DNA of 64,000 nucleotides from WLMZ01 sp043753895. GTDB lineage: Bacteria > Actinomycetota > Acidimicrobiia > Acidimicrobiales > Ilumatobacteraceae. A program made the position numbers and the translations under genes. The DNA lies in the NCBI GenBank assembly GCA_043753895.1, contig JAYUWK010000133.1, positions 1 to 64,000 of the forward strand, in the 5' to 3' direction. Numbering within the stretch: position 1 is the stretch's first letter; every line of letters begins with the position of its first letter. Below, in pieces: positions 35,298-42,331 of the stretch. The notes under the pieces are model-generated. The model had not been told where the DNA came from. It saw nothing but the letters and a program-made list of their open reading frames with translations, and did not search any database.

Positions 35298-35821
35298 TGG
35301 CTACCACGCCACGAATGCCGTCTGCCTTCGATGAGGAGACGCCGAGTTATGGCGGCATGTTGTCGCACCAGCCCGAACTCGTCGGCGCGTACGGCGTGCT
35401 CTATTCCGAGTTCTGGAGTCGCGGTGTTGTCGATCAGCCCACCAAGGAAGTGATCCGGCTGCGCAATGCGCGCATCACCGACTGCGGGTATTGACGCAAT
35501 GTGCGCTTCGCGGTCGCGAGGCAGGAGGGACTCACCGAGGAACTCGCCAACATGGTCGACGACAACTTCGAATCGAGTGAGCTCGAGCCTCGACACAAAG
35601 CGGCAGTGGTGTTCGCTGATGCTTACCTCGGCACCAACGGACCTCCCACCGGCGACGCACGGTCGTTCATCTCGGCGCACTTCGACGGTGATGAGATCGC
35701 CGAGATGGGTATCGGCATGGCCCTCTTCCATGGCTTCAGCAAGCTCCTCATTGCCGTTGGTGCCGAGCCAGAGGAGATGGACGTCACGATCTTGCGCACG
35801 CCGGGTTCGCCGCGCCCCTGA
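35297..35821 (+). CDS. AhpD/CMD-like protein with in-frame TGA in CxxU motif, putative selenoprotein
   Basis: Read through one in-frame TGA (35492-35494, codon 66) the gene encodes 174 residues of a complete CMD/AhpD-like protein. Before the TGA: 'TKEVIRLRNARITDCGY'; after it: 'RNVRFAVARQEGLTEELA', 'KAAVVFADAYLGTNGPPTGD', 'ISAHFDGDEIAEMGIGMALF'. Homologues have DCxxC here, so TGA replaces the second cysteine, the thiol that attacks first in AhpD. A 7-bp hairpin with GGTC loop lies 10 nt past the TGA. Frame and coding quality are unchanged after the TGA. A recent TGC-to-TGA nonsense mutation is the alternative, made unlikely by two further cases in this window. Confidence 0.82.
35505..35522 (+). 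promoter_or_regulatory. Putative bacterial SECIS hairpin of the AhpD/CMD-like gene
   Basis: GCTTCGC (35505-35511) pairs with GCGAGGC (35516-35522), one T-G wobble, around the tetraloop GGTC (35512-35515). The loop lies 18-21 nt after the TGA. GGUC is also the core of the E. coli fdhF SECIS loop (from memory of the published element). GC-rich DNA makes hairpins common, so the call leans on position and loop. Confidence 0.65.
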
Positions 35822-35833
35822 CCGGACCCACCG

Positions 35834-36334
35834 ATGAGCACCGCACAGCCCGGACCCTGTTATGCGACCGGCCTGATCGTCGGCCGATTCAATCCACCGC
35901 ACCTGGGTCATTCGTTCATGATCGAGTGGGCGGCACAACGCGCCGAGCGCCTCGTGGTGTTCGTGAATACGCGCGATGGCGAGTTGGTGCCCGGCGAGCT
36001 CCGCGCTGCATGGCTCGCCGATCTGCACTCGCACGTGACGGTGGTGGAGTTGCGTCATGACCTCGACAACGACTTTGCCGACGAGGAACTCTGGGCCAAG
36101 TGGATGGCGCTGTTCCGGTCGCGATGGCCGCACGAAATCGGGCCACATGCGGTGTTCAGTAGCGATCCCTACGTCAGCGAGCTCGCCGAGCGATTCGGCG
36201 CCGAACCCGTGGTGGTGGATGCGGATCGCACGGCTGTGCCCATCAGCGCGACCCAGATACGCGAAGCGCCAGCCGACCACCTCGATCGGCTGGCGCCTGC
36301 AGTACGAGAGTGGGTTGAGTCGAACCTGTGCTGA
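35834..36334 (+). CDS. Nicotinamide-nucleotide adenylyltransferase (NadM/NadR-type)
   Basis: 166 residues. 'GLIVGRFNPPHLGHSFMIEW' contains the nucleotidyltransferase HxGH-type motif, 'VFSSDPYVSELAERFGAEP' matches the NMN-binding region, and 'VPISATQIREAP' is the ISxTxxR motif. It makes NAD from NMN and ATP. Short and of archaeal NadM/NadR-domain type, not NadD. Follows the AhpD/CMD-like gene by 12 bp and may share its transcript. Confidence 0.85.
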   Translation: MSTAQPGPCYATGLIVGRFNPPHLGHSFMIEWAAQRAERLVVFVNTRDGELVPGELRAAWLADLHSHVTVVELRHDLDNDFADEELWAKWMALFRSRWPHEIGPHAVFSSDPYVSELAERFGAEPVVVDADRTAVPISATQIREAPADHLDRLAPAVREWVESNLC

Positions 36335-36368
36335 GTGCCGTTGCGGGCATCGTTCAGCACCGTTGTGA

Positions 36369-37004
36369 TTACTTGCCGGGCTGGTGCAGCACGCGCAGGT
36401 AGGGCTTCACGGTAGTCCAGCCCTGCGGGAACAACTGCTTTGCCTCATCGTCGCTGACCGACCCGCCGATGATCACGTCGTCACCATCGGTCCAGTTGGC
36501 TGGCGTGGCGACTTTGTACTTGGCGGTGAGTTGCAGGCTGTCGATGACCCGCAGGATCTCTTCGAAGTTGCGACCGGTAGAGGCCGGGTAGGTGATCTGC
36601 AGCTTGACCTTCTTGTCCGGCCCGATGACGAACACGGAGCGAACCGTCATGGTGTCGCTGGCATTGGGGTGGATCATGTCGTACAGGTTGGCAACGGTCT
36701 TGTCGGTGTCGCCGATCATCGGAAAGTTCACGGGAGTGCCTTGAGTCTCGCCGATGTCGCTCTCCCACTTGAGGTGGCTCTCGACGGAATCGACCGACAG
36801 GCCGATGACCTTCACGTTGCGCTTATCGAACTCGGGCTTGATCTTGGCCACGTAGCCGAGCTCGGTGGTGCATACCGGCGTGAAGTCCTTGGGATGGCTG
36901 AACAGCACGCCCCAGCTGTCGCCGAGCCAGTCGTGGAAGTTGATGTCGCCCTGCGTGGTGGCGGCGTTGAAGTTGGGTGCGGTATCGCCAAGACGAACGG
37001 TCAT
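36369..37004 (-). CDS. 1-Cys peroxiredoxin (Prx6 type)
   Basis: 211 residues. Peroxidatic motif 'FSHPKDFTPVCTTELGYV' with the catalytic cysteine encoded normally (TGC), catalytic Thr two or three residues earlier, and the Prx6-type C-terminal domain ('ATPANWTDGDDVIIGGSVSD'). AAGGAG nine bases upstream fixes ATG 37002-37004. Reduces hydrogen peroxide and alkyl peroxides. It lies between two of the TGA-interrupted peroxidase genes, on the opposite strand to one of them. The leader contains a 14-bp direct repeat. Confidence 0.93.
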   Translation of the reverse strand: MTVRLGDTAPNFNAATTQGDINFHDWLGDSWGVLFSHPKDFTPVCTTELGYVAKIKPEFDKRNVKVIGLSVDSVESHLKWESDIGETQGTPVNFPMIGDTDKTVANLYDMIHPNASDTMTVRSVFVIGPDKKVKLQITYPASTGRNFEEILRVIDSLQLTAKYKVATPANWTDGDDVIIGGSVSDDEAKQLFPQGWTTVKPYLRVLHQPGK

Positions 37005-37020
37005 GGTGGTTACTCCTTGT

Positions 37021-37052
37021 GAGATGGCATAGATGGGAGAGATGGCATAGAT
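37021..37052 (-). repeat. Direct repeat in the peroxiredoxin leader
   Basis: GAGATGGCATAGAT occurs at 37021-37034 and again at 37039-37052, an 18-bp period, just upstream of the ribosome binding site. It could be a duplicated regulator site or an mRNA element. No terminator-like structure seen. Confidence 0.7.
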
Positions 37053-37198
37053 AGTTCTTGCTCGCACAGTATGCACCGATTCCCGATCAATCCACTCAAG
37101 AATTGGTCGGGCGGTGTTGACGCCGCGGATAGAGTGCTCTACGAGTCGGCTGACGATCGCGGGGAAGCGATCGTCCCTCGGGGCACTGGAGCAAGGCG

Positions 37199-38128
37199 AT
37201 GAGCATCAGACCGCACATCTACGAGATCTACATCAAAGCCACGCCGCAGCAGGTGTGGCAGGCGATCACCGATCCCGAATACACGAGCCGCTACTTCTAC
37301 GGCACCCGCCTCGAGACCGATGGCGGCGTCGGCGACGGCTACCGCTATGTGGGAGACGATGGCGCCCCGGCGATCGAGGGCCTGATCGAAGCCACCGAGG
37401 TCGCCAAGCGCCTCGTGATGACCTTCCGGTTCGTGTACGAAACAAGCCTGGCCGAAGAGCCGCCGAGCCGTGTGGAGTGGGTACTCACCCCGGCAGGCGA
37501 ACTCACTCGGGTCACGCTGCGTCACGGCGACCTGTTGAAGAGCCCGCGCACGTGGGAGCACGTGCGCATGGGCTGGGTGGCCATTGTCGATGGCCTCAAG
37601 ACGCTGCTCGAAACCGGCGAGAGCATGGGCGACATCGACGACCCCGAGGCAGCGAAACCTGCGGAGGATCCCGAAGGCGAGTGGCACCGTTCGCAGGGCG
37701 TCACGGCGAACAACGGCACGTGGGAGTGGCTGCGCAAGCCCGACGCCGAACGCACTGCCGACGACGAAGAGGCAATGACCCTGTCGGCGTACGCGGCCGC
37801 GTATCACTGGGCGCGTGCTGCACGACGCGTCCCCGAAAATGTGGCTCGTGCCGAATGGTTGATTTCACGGGTGTGGGCAGTGCGCGGCAACGGCGCGCTG
37901 GCGTTGCACCACGGCGATCGCTGCATGGCTGCGTGCTCAGCCGCGAACTTGGCCGACTTCGATCTGGCCTACGCGCACGAGGCTCGCGCCCGCGCGTTGG
38001 CATGCTTGGGTCGCACGGACGAAGCGGTTGCAGAACGCGCGCTCGCTGCTGCAGTGCCGATCGCCGACGCCGAGGACCGCCACATCGTCGTTGCCGACCT
38101 CGCCGCTGAGCTGTGGTTCGGAGTGTGA
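37199..38128 (+). CDS. SRPBCC/AHSA1-domain protein with a helical C-terminal extension
   Basis: 309 residues. Residues ~5-145 match the AHSA1/SRPBCC ligand-binding fold ('IYIKATPQQVWQAITDPEYTSRYFYG', 'WEHVRMGWVAIVDGLKTLLETG'). The rest (~185-305) is a helical, Ala-rich domain ('AEWLISRVWAVRGNGALALHHGDR') resembling a TPR-like unit found in related actinobacterial proteins. Function unknown. The stop overlaps the GTG of the next gene. Confidence 0.75.
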   Translation: MSIRPHIYEIYIKATPQQVWQAITDPEYTSRYFYGTRLETDGGVGDGYRYVGDDGAPAIEGLIEATEVAKRLVMTFRFVYETSLAEEPPSRVEWVLTPAGELTRVTLRHGDLLKSPRTWEHVRMGWVAIVDGLKTLLETGESMGDIDDPEAAKPAEDPEGEWHRSQGVTANNGTWEWLRKPDAERTADDEEAMTLSAYAAAYHWARAARRVPENVARAEWLISRVWAVRGNGALALHHGDRCMAACSAANLADFDLAYAHEARARALACLGRTDEAVAERALAAAVPIADAEDRHIVVADLAAELWFGV

Positions 38129-38643
38129 ACCGGCCGATCACGATCGTTGGTATCTGTGGCAGCCTGCAGGCCGGTTCGTCGAACCTCGCACTGTTGCACG
38201 ACGCCGCAGCGCTGATGCCGATCCATGTCGACTTCACCTTCTTCGAGGGCCTCGGTGACATTCCTCACTTCAATCCCGATCACGAGGCCACTGGCGCGCC
38301 GGGTCAGGTGATCCAGCTTCGGGAAATGTTGCAAGCCGCTGACGGAGTGATCATCGCCTCGCCGGAGTACGGCTTCTCGTTGCCGGGTTCGTTGAAGAAC
38401 GCCATTGACTGGATCATCGGCACGGGCGAGCTGGCGGGCATGCCGGTTGCGGTCACGGCCTCAGTTGCCAGTGCCGGGCGCGGCCGACGCGGGCTGCAGG
38501 CGTTGCTCGTGCCCCTCGGTGCGGTGGGCGCCGTGGTGGTGGGGGGCGAGACGATCGTGCGCGGACCGGCCGCAGCCGATGCACTTGGCCGGCTCGTGGC
38601 AGCGCTCATCGCAGCGGTCGATGAACGGGCATTGGTCGAGTGA
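38125..38643 (+). CDS. NADPH-dependent FMN reductase family protein
   Basis: 172 residues from GTG 38125, overlapping the previous TGA. 'ITIVGICGSLQAGSSNLALL' is the flavodoxin-like phosphate loop and 'GVIIASPEYGFSLPGSLKNAIDW' the FMN isoalloxazine-binding SPEY motif. Reduces FMN or quinone/azo substrates with NAD(P)H. Part of the small redox gene run at 37-40 kb. Confidence 0.9.
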   Translation: MNRPITIVGICGSLQAGSSNLALLHDAAALMPIHVDFTFFEGLGDIPHFNPDHEATGAPGQVIQLREMLQAADGVIIASPEYGFSLPGSLKNAIDWIIGTGELAGMPVAVTASVASAGRGRRGLQALLVPLGAVGAVVVGGETIVRGPAAADALGRLVAALIAAVDERALVE

Positions 38644-38689
38644 ATCGCTGACCGAGTCAGCCCTTGACGTCGTGTCCTAGAGTCTGCCC

Positions 38690-39028
38690 ATGAGCGTTGT
38701 GGTCACCCTTGCCGATCTTCCCGTCGCGATCGATGTGCAGATCGGATGGTGTTATCTCCTCACCGTGTCCGACGACGCCGAGGCCCGCGTCGTTGCCATC
38801 GCCCCGGTCTGGGATCATACGGGTACCTACCTCCACGCAGAGGTGGGGCGACGTACGGCCGCCAACGTGGCCTTGCATCCGAAGGTCTCACTCGTGTGGC
38901 CGCCGGCCGCAGCCGATGGATACAGCCTCATCGCCGATGGCGTCGCTGCCGTCGATGGCACCATTGTTCGGTTCGAGCCGATGAGTGCGGTACTCCACCG
39001 CCCAGCGGTGCAGGCACCACAGTCGTGA
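38690..39028 (+). CDS. Small PPOX-like split-barrel protein
   Basis: 112 residues. 'LADLPVAIDVQIGWCYLLTVSDDAEARVVAIAP' and 'NVALHPKVSLVWPPAAADGYSLIADGVAAVDG' fit short pyridoxamine-phosphate-oxidase-like proteins. TAGAGT ends 6 nt before the ATG, suggesting a leaderless transcript. GTG of the next gene overlaps its stop. Ligand unknown (flavin, F420 or heme possible). Confidence 0.7.
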   Translation: MSVVVTLADLPVAIDVQIGWCYLLTVSDDAEARVVAIAPVWDHTGTYLHAEVGRRTAANVALHPKVSLVWPPAAADGYSLIADGVAAVDGTIVRFEPMSAVLHRPAVQAPQS

Positions 39029-39675
39029 ACGACGAACAACTCTCGGCCGCCCTGGCCGACGAGCGTCTCGCCTTGGCCGACCTGCTCGAATCGCTGTCGT
39101 CCGAGCAACTGCGAGTCTGGTCGTTGTGCGCCGATTGGCGTGTACACGACCTTGCCGCCCATCTCACGGCGCTGTTCAACGTCTCGATGCCATCGTTGCT
39201 GATGCGGGTCGTGAGAAATGGATTCTCTGTCACCAAGTCGTCGAAACAGATCACTGCCGAGTTGGCCGCGCGGCCCATCGCCGAGATCGCTCAGCAGCTA
39301 CGCGACAACGCGTCGAATCGGAAGCACCCTCCCACGCTGGCAATGGCGCCGCTGGCCGAAGTCATCGTGCACGGCGAGGACATCCGCCGTCCGCTCGGCA
39401 TCACGCGCGAGATCCCCTTCGAGCGTGTCTCGGCAGTAATGGATTTCATCACGGGAGGCCGCGCAATCGGCTTCCTGCCGGCATCACGAATTCGCGGACT
39501 GCGGTTCACTGCCACCGATGGCGACGGTATTTGGGGCAGCGGTCAGATCGTGCATGGCCCTGCGCTGAGCCTGCTGATGGGCGCGATGGGTCGACGGGTT
39601 GCGTTCGCCGACCTGGGCGGCTCGGTCGAGGTGTTGTCCACTCGGCTGCAGGGCAAAGTGAAGCGCATCGAGTAG
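39025..39675 (+). CDS. DinB/mycothiol-dependent maleylpyruvate isomerase-like protein
   Basis: 216 residues from a GTG overlapping the preceding stop. 'LADLLESLSSEQLRVWSLCADWRVHDLAAHLTAL' is the N-terminal helix pattern with the metal-binding 'W..HDLAAH' of the TIGR03083/MDMPI family; 'LAEVIVHGEDIRRPLG' supplies a second histidine. Such proteins use mycothiol as cofactor. Substrate not known. Convergent with the glutathione peroxidase gene. Confidence 0.78.
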   Translation: MNDEQLSAALADERLALADLLESLSSEQLRVWSLCADWRVHDLAAHLTALFNVSMPSLLMRVVRNGFSVTKSSKQITAELAARPIAEIAQQLRDNASNRKHPPTLAMAPLAEVIVHGEDIRRPLGITREIPFERVSAVMDFITGGRAIGFLPASRIRGLRFTATDGDGIWGSGQIVHGPALSLLMGAMGRRVAFADLGGSVEVLSTRLQGKVKRIE

Positions 39676-39705
39676 TCAGCGCAACCGCACCACCGCGAGG
39701 TCAGC

Positions 39706-40185
39706 TCAGAGGTACTGCTCCAATTGGGAGGCAATTTCGTCCGGGGTGACCATGGGGCTGAACCGGGCCACTACGGCACCTGAGCGATCGATCAGGAACT
39801 TCTCGAAGTTCCATGTGATGCTGTTCGTTTCAGCCACTCCGGGCTGTTCGGTCCGGAGCCATTGATAGAGCTCGCAGGCACCGTCGCCATTCACCTCGAT
39901 CTTGGAAAAGATCGGGAAATTGGCGTCGTATTTCGATGTGGCGAACTCGAGGATCTCTGCGTCGGTTCCGGGCTCTTGTGCGCCGAATTGATTACACGGG
40001 AACGCAAGCACCGTGAAGCCGCGAGCGGCGAAGTCCTGCTGGAGCGTACGCAGACCTGCGTACTGAGGCGTGAGGCCTCAAGCGCTCGCAACGTTGACGA
40101 TGAGAACCACCTGATCGCGGAACCGGTCGAGTGCAACCGGATCACCACCGATCGAGGTCATGGCGAGGTCATACAGATGTGACAT
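39706..40185 (-). CDS. Glutathione peroxidase with in-frame TGA at the catalytic position, putative selenoprotein
   Basis: Read through one in-frame TGA (40078-40080, codon 36), 159 residues of a complete GPx appear: 'VVLIVNVASA' then TGA then 'GLTPQYAGLRTLQQDFAARG', 'LAFPCNQFGAQEPGT', 'ITWNFEKFLIDRSG'. TGA falls exactly on the catalytic Sec/Cys of the NVASxU motif; Gln70 and Trp125/Asn126 complete the tetrad. A perfect hairpin with the GCAGGTCTGC core of E. coli fdhF SECIS follows. ATG 40183-40185. It lies 25 bp after the GNAT gene in one operon. The reductant may be mycothiol or thioredoxin rather than glutathione. Confidence 0.9.
40046..40063 (-). promoter_or_regulatory. Putative bacterial SECIS hairpin of the glutathione peroxidase gene
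   Basis: On the minus strand GTACGCA and TGCGTAC form a perfect 7-bp stem around GGTC; the stem starts 14 nt after the TGA. The central GCAGGTCTGC is the same as in the E. coli fdhF element, recalled as GGUUGCAGGUCUGCACC. This is the best SECIS in the window. Confidence 0.85.
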
Positions 40186-40210
40186 GGGCACCAAGGTAGT
40201 ACGTGTGGCC

Positions 40211-41179
40211 TCAGCGTGTCGGCCCGATCGCACATTCGAACGTGATCGAACGGCTATGGGGGACGAACCCGATCGCGCCGTACAGCCGGTGAGCGCCCGT
40301 CGGGCTGTCGCTGTCGACGTCGAGCGCAGCGTGAGTGAGGCCGATCTCGCGATACCGGTGCAACGCGGTGAGGATGAGCGCACTCGCGATACCCCTCCCG
40401 CGCCACTCATCGAGTGTGCCGACTTTGTCGATGTATCCCTGGGCGTACCCGAGCACGGCGTCGTCGGCTTCGTAGCGGTAGCTGAGCAGCATCGCGACGA
40501 TCGTGTTGTTGCAGTCCACCGCAACGAACGACAGATCGGTGCGCGCGCCGAAGCCCTCGGTGGTCTGTCGCCAGACCTCGTCGCTTGCCGGCGTGGAACC
40601 CCAATGGCTTGCAAACGATGCATTCTTCACGTCCTTGATCTCACTCGAGCGCTCTGTGGGCCAGGCAATGATGCTGATATCAGCAATGTTCGGAATGGGG
40701 CCGATCTCTGCGAGAGCGATCACGAGTTCGTCGAAGTATCGGACCGGGCTGAGGCCGCACCTCGCCATCAGTCGGTGTGCATCAGCGACCCCCTCAAGCG
40801 CTTGGGTGCGGATGAACTTGGGCAGTGTGTTGGTGCCAGAGTTCAACATGGCGTCTGCTCGAGCCATGCCCCATGCCATCAGCTCGCGCCCAATGTTGCG
40901 ACCGCGGTACTTGGGGTGCACCGTGCCGAACACATAGCAACGTTCCTGGACGACCTCCGACGGCAGGTACTGAGCCCATGCGGCACCGACCAGCGTGGCG
41001 TTCACGAATGCGCCACGCGTGTCGGTGGCGGGGTCCAGCGCGGGCGGGCTGAGCTCCTCACGAACTTCGTCGACATCCATCACCATCTGCAGGCCGTCGA
41101 AGTCGTTGCCAGTGTTGATCAGCGCACAGACGGCCTGCATGTCGTCGGGCTCGAGTGGGCGGAACAGGGTGTTGTCCAT
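40211..41179 (-). CDS. GNAT acetyltransferase with two domains (MshD-like)
   Basis: 322 residues. Acetyl-CoA-binding motif A appears twice: 'VFGTVHPKYRGRNIGRELM' (~residues 86-104) and 'GTLDEWRGRGIASALILTALHRY' in the C-terminal half. Double-GNAT architecture and length resemble mycothiol synthase MshD, but specific MshD residues cannot be confirmed. Second-last gene of an operon ending in glutathione peroxidase, 3 bp after the acyltransferase stop. If it is MshD, it would link the peroxidase to mycothiol. Confidence 0.72.
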   Translation of the reverse strand: MDNTLFRPLEPDDMQAVCALINTGNDFDGLQMVMDVDEVREELSPPALDPATDTRGAFVNATLVGAAWAQYLPSEVVQERCYVFGTVHPKYRGRNIGRELMAWGMARADAMLNSGTNTLPKFIRTQALEGVADAHRLMARCGLSPVRYFDELVIALAEIGPIPNIADISIIAWPTERSSEIKDVKNASFASHWGSTPASDEVWRQTTEGFGARTDLSFVAVDCNNTIVAMLLSYRYEADDAVLGYAQGYIDKVGTLDEWRGRGIASALILTALHRYREIGLTHAALDVDSDSPTGAHRLYGAIGFVPHSRSITFECAIGPTR

Positions 41180-41182
41180 GCG

Positions 41183-42331
41183 TCAGGCTGGCACTGTGTT
41201 GCGTGACCATCTGGCGATGCTGGCGCGCACGCCTCGTCGAAACGGGTCCTCGACCAATCGGTAGGAGACCACTGTCGCGGCTGCTGTCAATGTCAGCTGC
41301 GCTGCGGTCAGCCACCACCTGTCGAGCCCGCTGCTCTCACGCGTGACGAGCGCAATAATCGGCCAGTGCCACAAGTACAGGCTGTAACACCGCGTGCCGA
41401 GCCAGCGCAGCGGTGCCCAAGCGAGCACGCCTGCGGCCCCGCCGCCGCGAACTGCCGCAGCGACGATAGCCGTCGTTGCAAGCCCGGTCGCGAACATTCC
41501 GCCGTCTGCGATGAAGCGCGAAGCCTCGTCATCAAGCGTGAGCGACAGCACTGCGATGGCCCCCAGACTCGTCGCGGCAATGAAGTTGAGCACCGAGCGC
41601 GCCCATTCGCTCGACCACAGAGCCGGTCGCGCGGCGAGGAGGATGGCAAGCGCGCTGCCGGCGAGCAGCTCGGCCCCGCGGACCCCGGTGTTGTAGTAGA
41701 CGTCGGTGGTGCTGCCCCAATCGAGGCGTGTGATTGCCAGCCCATAGATTGCGCCGAGACCGGCCAGCCCGCACGCGACCATCCCGACAGTTCGAAGGGG
41801 GCGGCGCGCAAATCTGAGCGTGACCACGGTGATGATCGGCCACAACACGTAAAACTGCTCCTCGACAGAAAGGCTCCACAAATGCTGGAAGGGTGACACT
41901 CTTCCGGAGAACTCAGACCAGTAGTCGACGGAGTGGGCGAGTTGCCACCAGTTATTCGAGTAGAGCAACGACGACATGACGGCGCCGCGATCAGACGCTT
42001 CCCAGGTGCCGCCGGCGACCAAGAGTGCTACCACGACGAGCAACATCACGTAGTGCGCTGGCAAGAGGCGCCGGCCGCGCCGCACCCAGAACCGACCCAG
42101 ACCGACCCGCCCGCCGGTACTGATCCGTTCGTTGAGGATCAGTCGGGTCATCAAGAAGCCCGAAAGCGGGAAGAACACACTCATACCCACCCAGCCGCCC
42201 GGCATCTGATGCGGGCGCAGGTGAAGCCACACCACCAACGCGACGGCGATGCCGCGGATGCCATCGAGGGCCGGTACTTGAGCGCTGCGCGGCGGGGTAT
42301 ACATCGTCGTCGCGGCTGCTGTTTGGCTCAC
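41183..42331 (-). CDS. Membrane acyltransferase (acyltransferase 3, OafA/YrhL type)
   Basis: 382 residues from GTG 42329-42331, overlapping the upstream stop. 'VPALDGIRGIAVALVVWLHLRP' with catalytic-type His, 'GMSVFFPLSGFLMTRLIL', 'RFWVRRGRRLLPAHYVML' and 'FQHLWSLSVEEQFYVLWP' are diagnostic of acyltransferase 3. It O-acylates a cell-surface glycan. The SGNH domain often fused to its C-terminus is instead on the neighbouring gene's product. Confidence 0.92.
   Translation of the reverse strand: MSQTAAATTMYTPPRSAQVPALDGIRGIAVALVVWLHLRPHQMPGGWVGMSVFFPLSGFLMTRLILNERISTGGRVGLGRFWVRRGRRLLPAHYVMLLVVVALLVAGGTWEASDRGAVMSSLLYSNNWWQLAHSVDYWSEFSGRVSPFQHLWSLSVEEQFYVLWPIITVVTLRFARRPLRTVGMVACGLAGLGAIYGLAITRLDWGSTTDVYYNTGVRGAELLAGSALAILLAARPALWSSEWARSVLNFIAATSLGAIAVLSLTLDDEASRFIADGGMFATGLATTAIVAAAVRGGGAAGVLAWAPLRWLGTRCYSLYLWHWPIIALVTRESSGLDRWWLTAAQLTLTAAATVVSYRLVEDPFRRGVRASIARWSRNTVPA

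Noticed and set aside
35492..35494. Treating the TGA as a plain nonsense mutation (two small genes)
   Set aside because: The same situation occurs at two other peroxidase active sites, each with a downstream hairpin; the 3' half has no start signal and the frame is unchanged.
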